A stretch of DNA of 44,842 nt, from positions 1 to 44,842 of IMG/VR virus record IMGVR_UViG_3300042560_002553, one strand, 5' to 3'. Numbering within the stretch: position 1 is the stretch's first letter; each line of letters opens with the position of its first letter. Positions 21,201 to 30,100 of this stretch are shown one piece after another. The position numbers and the translations under genes were made by a program. Below the pieces are notes generated by a model that had not been told where the DNA came from, searched no databases, and saw nothing but the letters and a program-made list of their open reading frames with translations. The stretch is from a virus.

Positions 21201-23993
21201 GCCGCTGGGGTTGAGCCTCTTTTCAAGGTCAATTAGCGCAACCCTTTCGTCTTCCGTAATATCTTGGTTATTGTCGAGAATATTGCGTACTGTTTCGCGC
21301 AGATATTCCATTTGGTCATCTGGGATGTCTCTGCCGTCGCGAATTTTGTTGAGCGCGTCGACAAAGTCCATTTCGCCAGCGCCATCAGCCATTTCCCTAA
21401 TTCCATCGAGGTTGCCACTTGAGCGCAGGGTGCGGCCCTGCATTAATCTTTCTTCTCGCCCTGGAAGTTTTCGTGTTAGTGGCCTGGCAGGAGCCTTAGG
21501 GAAATTTCCTGTGGCTAAGTCACGCTCAAATTGCTTAAATAGTTCTTCGAGTGGGTCCTTTTCTGGTTTGAGGCCAGGCCCCTTGTTTCGGTCATAGTCG
21601 CCACCGCGCTCAATTAGATTTTCTAGATACTTCTTTCTCTTTTTGAGCATTTCGCGTTGTCTTTGATATCTTTTTGCAATTTCTGGGGTCATCGACTGAG
21701 AACCTATTGGGGCACGAGCATCTACCTCTATCTCCCTATTTAAAGAGTCAAGTTCCTCTTCTGCCGAGTTGAATTCTCTCCTGAGGAGGCGAACTGCATC
21801 TTCCTGGCTCATTGGTCTTCTTTGCCCACCTGAGCGAAGTGTTCTGCCGCCGCCTGGTCGATTTCTGATGCTGTTTTCTAGGTCAATAAGTTCGACGCGC
21901 TCATCTTCAGTAATGTCTGGATTGTTGTCAAGGATATTCCTGAGTGACTCAAGAAGATAATCACGCTGGTCGCCAGTTACTGATTCTCCACGCTGAATTT
22001 TGCCTAATGCATCAACAAGTTCTTCTTCATTGGCGCCCTCTGCTGAGTCAGTTATTTTTTTCAGTGTGCTTGACCTAAGGCCGCGATTTTTTTCGCCATC
22101 ACTGCCGCGGCTTAGTGCTCTGCGAACTTCCTCAACGGCATCTAGTTTGCTGCCGTATAACGCTTCGACTTCATCTGCAGGGTATAGCGATTGGTTGCTT
22201 TTTACAGCATCCCAGTCAGAAACGGACAACAATGCTGTCTCAAGATTTGGGTATGTTTGTTTGTCAAACCACTCATCAAACTCATCCGACCATTCACCTG
22301 GTTCGTCCCTGTTGCCGTCACGCCAAGACTGACTCGAACCGTACATTTCTATTTCGTATTTGCCAGAAGGGGTTTTTGAAATTGACCCCCGATACGTGTT
22401 ATATAAATCATTGCCTTCATCATCTTCACTTATTTTAATCTTCTGTCCAGCATCAAGTTTTTCGGAAAGATTACGGAAGTCATCCATGTTTTCCACATTA
22501 AGGAGCCCTCTGTAGTCTTCGTATTCTGGTTGTGAGCCACGCGAAGCGAGAGTGCGCCCTGCTCTTGAGCGAAGCGTATTTTTACCACTCTTTGCACCAA
22601 CTCTTCTTTCCAGGTCAATGAGTTCAACCCTCTCGTCTTCGCTGATGTCTGGATTATTGTCCAAGATGTTTCGCAGTGACTCCAGGAGGTAATCTTTTTC
22701 GCCTCTACTGAGCGTTTCACCTCTTCTGTGTTTTTGTAGAGCCGTTACAAGCAAATCCTCATTTGCCCCATCTGCAGAATCAATAATTTTTTCAATTGTG
22801 CTGGACCTAAGACCACGATTTCTTCTGGTCTCTGACCCCATATACGTTCGAACAGGTTGCAGTTGTCTACGACGGGAGGAGTCAAACCCGCGTTCTCTTG
22901 CGGCACGGCTGGTTTCTTCGGTCGTCCGACCAAAGATTTCACGTATCTCCCTATCGCGCGCTCTTGCTCGGGTGTCTGTGATGGGGTTGTATCCGATTGT
23001 TCCATCAGTTGGTCTTTGGTCTGGCTCGTTGAGCAATTGAGAAAGCCTGTTGCTGCGCGATGATGAACGCAATCCCCGTCTTGTCGAAGGCGCATTTGGT
23101 TTTTGAATAAATCTTGTGGGGTCTGGCATTTCTCGGAATGTTCCGTCAAAAATCATTCCATCGCCGTCAACGTCTCTTCTCTTGCGTGGGTCAAGAACAC
23201 CAGAAATAAATCTTGATGCAGTTCCCCTCATGTTTCTTGCTCGACCCCTATTGGGTGTCAATCCTCTACCAGCAGAACCAGCCGCCCTGCCGATTGCCCT
23301 TCCTAGGGAGGCTTTTACGTAAACATCAATAATTTCTTTTGTGTTCGAGCCAAGTTCTGCTCTTTTTATTGTTGGCAATCCTGACGCTTCCTGGATGCCC
23401 TTGTTTACTTGGCCGATAATCTTTTGCCCAAACTTACGCTCTGCGCCACGCGACATCTTCTTCTGAATCTCTGACCTTACGTAAGTTTTCGTTGCCCTAT
23501 TCGGCTTTGCCACAAATTGCTTAGTGTGGTTATTGAACGCGAGTTCGTGCATTCTTACTTTTAGCGAAATTTCGTTATGGGCAACTTCTTTTCTGAAGTT
23601 CTTCGCCTTGAAGTTAATTGACTTAACTTTTGATGTCCAGTCGGCGAGAATTGGTCCATCAACAAAAGATGGATACTTCGAGGTGTTTGGGTTTGCCTCG
23701 CCCTTAAGTCTGAATGTTATTATTTTTCCTTCGGCTACAGATTCACCAGCGGCCACTGATTCGTCTGAGTCAAGAATGATGCTTTTCATCATTTGGTCTG
23801 ACAAACCCCTGAACTCCCCAACGGAAACGTTTGCGGGAAGTTGAGTTAGGTCAACTTTATTTTCATTTGCCCACTTGGACCACTCAACGCCTTTTTCTGA
23901 CCATCCGTAAAACTTTAGGTGGCCGTGCGACTTGACGACGACGCCAAAATTGACGCCTCTTACAACGTTCTTTAGGACTGCGTACTGTCTCAT
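18240..23993 (-). CDS. giant modular protein: calcium-loop tag, ADP-ribosyltransferase-like and kinase-like domains
   Basis: 1917 residues; the start overlaps the upstream stop (ATGA). In order: an N-terminal unknown domain (1-225); SLGRAIGRAAG and the tag GVLDPRKRRDVDGDGMIFDG (265-284) with PDPTR; eight LRS linkers (308, 395, 474, 639, 719, 856, 934, 967); three copies of an 80-residue acidic helical unit; a Lys/Arg-rich zone (1040-1300); an ADP-ribosyltransferase-like domain (about 1380-1610) with VMVRGTGHE (Arg1398) and GSAYGVGEYFAY (1427-1438); a Pro/Thr linker (1663-1705); and a kinase-like domain (1706-1917) with an N-lobe GTRYYTKLRKNGE and a C-lobe DAWLANWD..NDNILID..VRIDVGGSL. This last pattern resembles HipA/PI-kinase-like phage domains, with the Asp-Asn and IDVGG residues binding metal. 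Likely virion-packaged effectors (inference). Confidence 0.75.
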   Translation of the reverse strand: MRQYAVLKNVVRGVNFGVVVKSHGHLKFYGWSEKGVEWSKWANENKVDLTQLPANVSVGEFRGLSDQMMKSIILDSDESVAAGESVAEGKIITFRLKGEANPNTSKYPSFVDGPILADWTSKVKSINFKAKNFRKEVAHNEISLKVRMHELAFNNHTKQFVAKPNRATKTYVRSEIQKKMSRGAERKFGQKIIGQVNKGIQEASGLPTIKRAELGSNTKEIIDVYVKASLGRAIGRAAGSAGRGLTPNRGRARNMRGTASRFISGVLDPRKRRDVDGDGMIFDGTFREMPDPTRFIQKPNAPSTRRGLRSSSRSNRLSQLLNEPDQRPTDGTIGYNPITDTRARARDREIREIFGRTTEETSRAARERGFDSSRRRQLQPVRTYMGSETRRNRGLRSSTIEKIIDSADGANEDLLVTALQKHRRGETLSRGEKDYLLESLRNILDNNPDISEDERVELIDLERRVGAKSGKNTLRSRAGRTLASRGSQPEYEDYRGLLNVENMDDFRNLSEKLDAGQKIKISEDDEGNDLYNTYRGSISKTPSGKYEIEMYGSSQSWRDGNRDEPGEWSDEFDEWFDKQTYPNLETALLSVSDWDAVKSNQSLYPADEVEALYGSKLDAVEEVRRALSRGSDGEKNRGLRSSTLKKITDSAEGANEEELVDALGKIQRGESVTGDQRDYLLESLRNILDNNPDITEDERVELIDLENSIRNRPGGGRTLRSGGQRRPMSQEDAVRLLRREFNSAEEELDSLNREIEVDARAPIGSQSMTPEIAKRYQRQREMLKKRKKYLENLIERGGDYDRNKGPGLKPEKDPLEELFKQFERDLATGNFPKAPARPLTRKLPGREERLMQGRTLRSSGNLDGIREMADGAGEMDFVDALNKIRDGRDIPDDQMEYLRETVRNILDNNQDITEDERVALIDLEKRLNPSGNTLRSGGRRRPVQQQLSSRRMLATTERAARPRGTTLRSSGGTGDDTTRTPVPKSGATRGPGVGPGGKFGHGAMERKYGRDKMEGDGAVWDSLTPEQKKAVQEALEQEKKAIDKKLKSFFNKYWFAATKKGAKKQGVVAAYKRGKGKEGGRYEKRPEEDPLNSGDISEMLLRLDQAVANGDIEKFEVSDKDSRELKLDEDGAATISNVKNGYKEQQQALDDAQTILNMIEDGDFSALEHLHPRVKKKIAKIIKDKDGKVPKGWETGSSSIAGYAGGEQRKKAPDAIDLKKERGISEKKKEKRLSLFQRLRRMDPEREKAIELRAARRAGGIREGVALDPELALKKRKLRARAMKRTMLSRFRKSRNADELAADSKARKDESGIVKTNPAENTLEISDGFVDLLHALDNDLIGIQSKKRKGATEKDVENEHKTLLKRIWENAGYAETPTLVKEDEVKALLDAGWQVMVRGTGHEKVDSESYVERFLTQEGRFIPGQGGSAYGVGEYFAYQGEWEGYHGSGQDDRHTIIAMIPPTADVMMHSEIKQEHSRMGDLTGPIIERFKVLGGREAAKAMEPEEIVAEIDAVMPELASEASRSGQIVKQLRDRMDALSKMPKGTQDEQARIAETKEKLLSSIDYLYRFSKQRSPEMIAPIIGVDVIDTNNGSGMGTPMLLHNRTILAAFQAPATKVQADAMISDSNGARRPKAWTSWTRNAKQVGEAKRRPRRTRAGAKQNTPTQPTPQTQAPQPPSTPSAPNAPGGPVNTDAWKSSTPPTTGSNPAKMLTAPDGTRYYTKLRKNGETQKQAEERMQTEVLASKLYELAGVPTADLQMGTNNNEPVMLSRMLQNVRMPTGTSDNDEARKGFVIDAWLANWDAPLNDNILIDGNGNAVRIDVGGSLDFRAQGARKGSGSTPFGPSVGEMDTMQKDGTYDFRNMDSAELKRQAQGLSVITDDDIRKTVSAVVTDPARAKQLADTLIKRRDDITSRYG
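21186..21434 (-). repeat. acidic helical repeat, copy 3
   Basis: Residues 854-936 of the 1917-residue protein: TLRSSGN, then IREMADGAGEMDFVDALNKI, YLRETVRNILDNNQDITEDE and LIDLEKRL, closing with the next LRSGG linker. It is the most diverged of the three copies. Confidence 0.85.
21831..22082 (-). repeat. acidic helical repeat, copy 2
   Basis: Residues 638-721 of the same protein: GLRSSTLKKITDSAEGANEE, LVDALGKIQRGE, YLLESLRNILDNNPDITEDE and VELIDLENS, bounded on both sides by LRS linkers. It is nearly identical to copy 1. Confidence 0.9.
22566..22814 (-). repeat. acidic helical repeat, copy 1
   Basis: Residues 394-476 of the same protein: GLRSSTIEKIIDSADGANED, LVTALQKHRRGE, YLLESLRNILDNNPDISEDE and VELIDLERR, ending at TLRSR. 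The boundaries of the repeat coincide with the LRS linkers, so linker and domain were duplicated together. Confidence 0.9.
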
Positions 23994-26050
23994 TCTCTAC
24001 CTGAAATTAAGTTGTTGAGTGTCTGGTTTTGTTCAACCAGTTTGTCTAGGCGAGTTGCATACAAAGTTTCAAGGATGTTGAGGTGGATTTTCTCTCCAGA
24101 GGTGAGTTTTCCATCTGTGTAAAGCCTTGACTTAAAGTTTGTAAAATTGAATGCTCTAGCCCTCTGAATAAGTGTAGCAATAAATTGCAATTGCTGAGCG
24201 CGCTGTGCTGCTTTTAGTTGTTTGAAATATTGAATATACAACTGGGACTCAGATGGACTCAACAGGTCCCTTAGTGCAGCGTCAGTTCTTTCCCTAATGG
24301 AAATCTTTGACAAATCAGTAAGGCCAGCGCCATCGTTGGAGACTGGTATGAGTTTTCTTGCTCCGTTGTAGTCTGCTATTTCCACAGAACCACTGTTTCT
24401 ATTGGACATATCAGCCAGCAGGTCGGAGACCATTAATCGCATTACCTCTTGCCATGGCGCTGAACCAAATGATGCTTCCGTGTCGACTTTTGCGCCTTTT
24501 AGTGACGTCATTGCGTCTTCGACCAGGTAATTGCGTTTATCGCCAGTTCCAATAAAAGACACATTTGGCGACTCAAGTCCAAGATGTCGTTGAATTTCTG
24601 TTGCAAATCTTTGTGCCAATGCTTCGTAATTTGATGCGCTTGTCTTTTCTATGTATTTGTCGCCATTGGGCATTGTCAGCATTGTTTGCGCATTGTTTAT
24701 CTTGTCGCGCTTGATTTCTGAAACTTTTCCAAGTGCCTGCTGAAGAATGTTTGGAGAGATATCAGAGAGGGAGCCGCCTCTTTGTATATGAGCGACGGCC
24801 GCTGCCAAAGTCGTGATGTCTTTTCCAATTGGAGCAGTTGTTTCTGGCTCTCTTGTTGGCTCAGTTGGAGCCTCATCCTCAACCCTTCTGGTTGCCCTCT
24901 TTCTGAAGGCCATTGTTGCCCAACGTTGTTTGCCTTCATTGTCAATTTCATTTGGTCTCGATATACCGACAAAAGATTCCGAATATCCGATTCCATCACC
25001 AGTCTCTGTGGCAACCATTTTCAATCGTGCAGATGGGTCTTTTGAATTATCTGCTTCCATGGCTGCATTTACCGTTCTTCCAAGTTTTCTTCTTTCGCCA
25101 ACGGTAAGTTGTCTGCGCTTTTCCAATGTGAGAACAGAGCCGCCTGGCAATACATACTTTAGGCTCACGATGCCAGTATTGGAAAGAAGCCCAAGTTCAT
25201 CTTTCCCAATCAAATCAGGGCCAGAAACACTCATAAGGTACGTAGCGCCATCCATGTCTCTATTGTCTGGGATTGTCCTAAGAACAGAGGGCGGAACTAC
25301 TGGCTCAAGGACAAACCCGTCTCTTCTCACCATTCTTGCTGATGGTTGGTCAACTGCACCAAGAGGCTTGACAAGTTTCTTTACTTCAGCCAAATTTCTT
25401 TGCGGGTTCGACATCGTGACTTTTGGAATTTGTGGCGCGCGAGACTGGACAATGTTTCCTGGCTGCTGTCCTGGCCCAAGGACCGTCGACGAAACTTCTG
25501 CTGTTGGCGGATTCAAGGCACGACCAACTCTTCTAATTAAACTGATGGCAGCGCCAAGTGGTCCAGGAAGGGCAAATAGTTTTTGGCCACATGTGGAAAA
25601 CTGATTGTCGGTAAAGCGACCTCCATACTGATAGCCCTCAGGGCATCGAGCAACACCGTCACGCCATGATTCTCTTCCCATCATTCCAGGGACGCCAGGG
25701 GTTAGCGTTCTTGAAATTGCAGAACGTATTGGACTTCTTATGGCACTAAAGTTCCCAGGTGTCGCCACTGAACCGACTGCTTGAATTCCCTGTAGGACAG
25801 GACTATTTGAACTAACAATTCCAATTCTTTTAACTTCAAATTCCCTTCCTCTTCCACCCCTCTTGATTAGCGCCTTAAATGAAATTATCTCTTGGCGGGT
25901 GGCGCCGTATGAGCGCATAACGTTTTGCGGTGATGTTTTTTCGTGAATGAAAACAACACGAGTTTTCTGAATTTCCGAGTCTGGGCAGCACAAACTTTTT
26001 TGCGAAAGTTTTGTAATGCTGGCAACTGACCGTCTTCCAGTTCTCATCAT
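23990..26050 (-). CDS. large protein with C-terminal kinase-like domain and CP.G..FTD motif
   Basis: 686 residues from the ATG at 26048-26050, which overlaps the upstream stop; the frame is open four codons further. An N-terminal part (1-110) is unknown; then RCPEGYQYGGRFTDNQFSTC (about 135-154), a short Cys motif shared with the 2118-residue protein; then a beta-rich region (240-385) with TIPDNRDMDGATYLMSVSG; then a Glu/Pro/Thr linker; and a C-terminal domain (about 455-620) with LTMPNGDKYIEK (strand with Lys), LAQRFATEIQRHLG and MVSDLLADMSNRNSGSVEI..IPVSNDGAG. This resembles the kinase-like fold at the end of the 1917-residue protein, with DMSNRN and NDGAG in place of the catalytic and metal loops. 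Unlike its neighbours it has no LRS linker. Confidence 0.65.
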   Translation of the reverse strand: MMRTGRRSVASITKLSQKSLCCPDSEIQKTRVVFIHEKTSPQNVMRSYGATRQEIISFKALIKRGGRGREFEVKRIGIVSSNSPVLQGIQAVGSVATPGNFSAIRSPIRSAISRTLTPGVPGMMGRESWRDGVARCPEGYQYGGRFTDNQFSTCGQKLFALPGPLGAAISLIRRVGRALNPPTAEVSSTVLGPGQQPGNIVQSRAPQIPKVTMSNPQRNLAEVKKLVKPLGAVDQPSARMVRRDGFVLEPVVPPSVLRTIPDNRDMDGATYLMSVSGPDLIGKDELGLLSNTGIVSLKYVLPGGSVLTLEKRRQLTVGERRKLGRTVNAAMEADNSKDPSARLKMVATETGDGIGYSESFVGISRPNEIDNEGKQRWATMAFRKRATRRVEDEAPTEPTREPETTAPIGKDITTLAAAVAHIQRGGSLSDISPNILQQALGKVSEIKRDKINNAQTMLTMPNGDKYIEKTSASNYEALAQRFATEIQRHLGLESPNVSFIGTGDKRNYLVEDAMTSLKGAKVDTEASFGSAPWQEVMRLMVSDLLADMSNRNSGSVEIADYNGARKLIPVSNDGAGLTDLSKISIRERTDAALRDLLSPSESQLYIQYFKQLKAAQRAQQLQFIATLIQRARAFNFTNFKSRLYTDGKLTSGEKIHLNILETLYATRLDKLVEQNQTLNNLISGRE

Positions 26051-26715
26051 CCACCGCAGCATTTCATAGCGATGTATTTTGCTTTTGCTGGCATACCGTC
26101 GGCGTCTTCGCCTTCAATCTCCCAATTTTCTTCATCGCGAAGATACTTGGTGAACTCTGACTCTGCGTCAATAAATTCTTTGAGTACCTTTATTGCGTGC
26201 TCTTGGTCGCCGCCAGTAACAACTGGAGTTTCCTCAAGGGGCTCTCTCCAGCCCTTTTCTGAATAAAACTCGTCAACTTCCATAAAGTTGGCAGATTTCC
26301 CAAGTGGCTTTGCTGAGCCAACGCTTCTTGCCAGTCTTCCTGGTGCGTTAATTGCCCTGCTGATTCGCTCATTGAATTGGCTATTTGTCCAATTTCTTTT
26401 TTTGAGTTTTCCTTTGCAATTTTTCATTCCAGGATGATGGCATCCTTCGTTTGGCCATAGGCCAGTTGTTTCATGATGAAGCCATGCACAAATGTTGTTT
26501 AGGGGATATAGTTCTGGGTGGTCAGCCAAAATCACCCTACATCTTCTAAACCCACCTGGTTTACGCATGATTGGTCGCCAATAGCGCAAAAGCCTTTCAA
26601 GATTTCCCCTTCTTGGGCCGTAGCCACGAAGAACATCGCCAGTAATTCTTTCCTGGGGCAAATCAAATACAACATCTTGTGGAGCCTTAAACTGATATTC
26701 GTTTTCCTTACTCAT
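26047..26715 (-). CDS. phage protein with conserved RYWRPIM...RRC domain
   Basis: 222 residues. Residues 27-97 contain DVLRGYGPRRGNLERLLRYW, RPIMRKPGGFRRC, ILADHPELYP, ICAWLHHETTGLWPNEG and a late HHPGMKNC. I recall similar segments in head-region proteins of several actinophage-like genomes, but know no function. The His and Cys residues (CAWLHH, CHHPGMKNC) could bind a metal. The remainder is acidic (SEKGWREPLEETPVV..). The start overlaps the stop of the upstream gene and the stop overlaps the next start, so it is coupled in the giant-gene operon. Confidence 0.65.
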   Translation of the reverse strand: MSKENEYQFKAPQDVVFDLPQERITGDVLRGYGPRRGNLERLLRYWRPIMRKPGGFRRCRVILADHPELYPLNNICAWLHHETTGLWPNEGCHHPGMKNCKGKLKKRNWTNSQFNERISRAINAPGRLARSVGSAKPLGKSANFMEVDEFYSEKGWREPLEETPVVTGGDQEHAIKVLKEFIDAESEFTKYLRDEENWEIEGEDADGMPAKAKYIAMKCCGG

Positions 26716-27166
26716 CGTTTTTTGTTCCTCGTTTTAGCCTTTTCGTAGATTTGTTTCGTCCGACAAAGTTGACCATCATTCTTGTCGAAGGAACCTGAGA
26801 TTTTAGTGAAACAAGGAAATCAATTGCCCTGTTTTCAAATTCCAATACCTTCTTGCGTCTCCTCAGCACGTCTTCATTTATGACAACGTCTTCGAGAAGT
26901 TCGCGCTCGACTGGCAAGGCTTTCTCTACAAAAACAGAATACCAGTACGTGCTCGTTTTGGATTCATGTCCGTGCCAAAGTTTTTTATGAAATTGAGTAT
27001 TGGTTATTTTATGTATGTTGTGGTTCCAGTCAACAAATCTCCAAAAATTTGTTACTTTGGTGTCACCAAAACGACCAACCAGGATGCAGTCGGAGTCCTT
27101 GTGGATGGAATCGACAACGTAGTAAACCTTTGTGTCAAGTAGTTTTCCAACAAGTACAGATTTCAC
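26708..27166 (-). CDS. hypothetical protein
   Basis: 152 residues from the GTG at 27164-27166, overlapping the TGA of the 2118-residue gene (GTGA). The first half is beta-rich with aromatic residues (VGKLLDTKVYYVVDSI, NFWRFVDWNHNIHK, TSTYWYSVF); the second half is a basic helix and an Arg/Lys tail. No family is recognised. Its position suggests a co-regulated partner of the giant protein. Confidence 0.6.
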   Translation of the reverse strand: MKSVLVGKLLDTKVYYVVDSIHKDSDCILVGRFGDTKVTNFWRFVDWNHNIHKITNTQFHKKLWHGHESKTSTYWYSVFVEKALPVERELLEDVVINEDVLRRRKKVLEFENRAIDFLVSLKSQVPSTRMMVNFVGRNKSTKRLKRGTKNDE

Positions 27167-30100
27167 TTTTTTTCCTCTTTGTCAATAATAAATGGTGCAA
27201 AGGCATACAAAAGAACAGTAAATGGAATTTCTGTTGTTTCCTCATAGTCATCTGTCTGCTCGGCTGTTTTTATTCCGTCACCAAGACTTTCGAATAGTGG
27301 CCTCACTGCTGCCTGCGCGGCTCCAGAAAGGGATTGCGTTGCGCTCATCATTCTTCCGCCCTGACTGGCACTACTCCACGGCCTGACCTGTATGTCGGGT
27401 CTACGGGAAAACAAAAACCATGCCGTCCATGCTTCAGCAAGTGATTCCTGGGGGCTGCTTGACCCATAGCCAGAAACGCTTGGAATATTGGCGTAATCAG
27501 AATCAATTTCGGAAATTTGGCCGCTTTGGTATATGCGCTTTTTGATTTCTTCACCCTCAGCGCCAGTAATCCACATGGGAATTATCGGCTTTAATCTCAC
27601 CCTCCCGTCACTTGCATCTCTCCCTAGGTAATCCAGGAGGTGGCCCATTTCGTGCACCATGTTTCCATACGTCATTCTTTGTGCAACCATCAAGTCCATG
27701 TCTGCATCAGAAACATTGCCAACACCAGTTAATGTAAACGCTTCTGAAACAAGGCCTATTCCCCTAGATTGACCAAGTCCCCTTATTCCGTTTTGTCTTA
27801 ACTGTTCTGCGTCTTTGCGCGCAATTTCAACAATGTTTTTTGGGTACATTTCCAATTGAAGTTTTTGTTTACCGAGGCCAAACAAAACTCTTCGGTCTAG
27901 CCCAAAACTTCCCATTGTTGCGCTTCTTGCCGTCCAGCCAGAATTAAAATTAACTTTGAATTTTTCTTTTTTAAGGAGTTTGGCGACGTCCCCCAAATTG
28001 TTTAGAACGTCGTCAAGCGCCTGCATTGCGGCATATGCAGCGGCTTCTTCTTCTGGATGTTTTTGACCGTCTGGCAGGCCACCCTTTACATCAATACCCC
28101 ATTTTTCACTGAAATACTGTTTGACCTGCTTTGGCGTTCTTCCAAATTTTGTTTTATTTTCTTCCGTAGTAGCAACCCGCGGGAGACTCTTGTCGTCAAG
28201 ACCGTAGTCCAAATCTGATGGCCCCTCGTTTATTTTTTGACGTGTTGTTCTTCCTGATGAGCGAAGCGATGAAGTTCTTCTTCCAAGTCGTCTCGATATT
28301 CCGCTGTCATCTATCACCATCGCTCCAGCGGACCTGAGGCTTTGCTTTGGAGTTGCGGAAACCGCCCCACCAGAACGCAATGTGCTCATTGCTTGTGGTT
28401 TTGTTTGCTCAAATTCTTCATCCGAAGACACTGGAATCCCAGAATCTTTAATCAAATTCCTAATTCTTACTGCTGCACCACGCTTTACCAAATCCTCTAT
28501 ATCATGGTCCTCTGTTAATCCAGTTTCTTTCATGGTTGTTGGATATGAAGAATGCCTCTCAAAATCGTTTCCTCTACGGTCAAGAAAAGTCACTTTTGGT
28601 TTTTTGCCAGTTGGGTCTGAAACCCTAGATTCAATTTCCGACCTTACTCGCTTTCTTTCCCTAAGTTTTAGAGACAGATTTGCTCTGTCCGCCAGCAATT
28701 CTCTAATCGATTTGACAATATTTTTTTTATTTTCTTGTGGTTCTTCGGAAAGCATTTTTTCAACCAACTGAATATCTTTATCTGGCATTACTCCAGAAAG
28801 AACTTGTCTTGCAGTGGATGGCGAAACATCATTTGAGCGAAGTTCACCTTCGCTCATGTATCGCTGCTGAAAATCTGGTTCTATCCTGATTTCTTCGACG
28901 TCATCCATCGTGAAGCCGCCACCGACTATTGCCTCTGTGTAGTAGCGACCAGTTGCCCCCTGACCATCGTACGCCGTGACGTGGGCGTGATTTTTGGAAA
29001 CACTTGCATCCAACAATGCCGCAATGCGAGACTGCGTGGTGTCGATTCTTGGTCCGCCAAACATGCCAGAGTCGATAGCGCTTGACCTTTGCAGTAAGCC
29101 CGCTTCGAGCAATTCATCATCCGTTGCGCTTCCGTCAAGTGCAACTGGAGTTCTCAATCCATTGAGGGAATCTCCGAAAGTTATTACCGTTCTTTGGGAT
29201 GCTTCTGGTCTCAAAACTATTTCGGACAACCCATATTGATATGGAACTGGGTCTACGGTTTTTCCTTCGTAGAGATTCTGGCCACCTGGTTCATTTGTCA
29301 GAACATCTTCGTTAAACATGTCCATGTTTTCGCCAAAGGAATTCTCTTCTATTGCTTTTCGTCGTCTCTTTGCATTCCCAGCCTGGAATTCAAGTTCGTC
29401 AACATGCAGGTAATAGCCATGGGCAGGGCGAAGTGAATCGTCGGCAGACTCTGGTATTCCCAAAAGAAGTTCGGCGGTTTTTCGCTTCTTTGGGTCAGAG
29501 GCAGCCTGAGAGCCAGATGAATCATGCGTTGTTCTCCATCTGCCAGTTTTTATAAAGCCCATTAACGGTGAGTCCTGGCCGTCGCGAATTCCAGAAAACC
29601 CACTTCCGCGTATCCTGAAACGTGCTCGTTTATCCAGTCCCTCAACCTGCTTCTTCAGTGTTTCGACCAGTATTTGTCTTATTTCTTCTGGTGATTTATC
29701 CTTCATTATTTCAGAAACCTCTGGAGATAGACCTGGCAACTTGCCAACCTTCAGTTGGGCAACGGCATTGTCTAGCGCTTTGTCAACCCGCACTTTTGCT
29801 TCTTCTGGACTTTCAAAGTCGTGGGTTTCGTCCGTAACAATTCCACGTGAAGAATCGCGTTTTGCTTTTAGTTGGTCGCGCAATTCATTGAGTCTTTGGC
29901 GCACTGGCTTGCCCCATGTTATTCCCTGGGCTTCCATTCTGTCTTTGATTGCCACGCTCTGTGCATCTGGTTCACTTGGCACTTGCGTATTTGGACGAGG
30001 TACTGCGACTTCTCCGCGGCCAGCAGAGCGCAGTGAGCGCTTTTGTTCTGCTTGCTCCCTTCTTTCAACCCTATTGATTGCCTTGCGAAGCGTTATTTTG

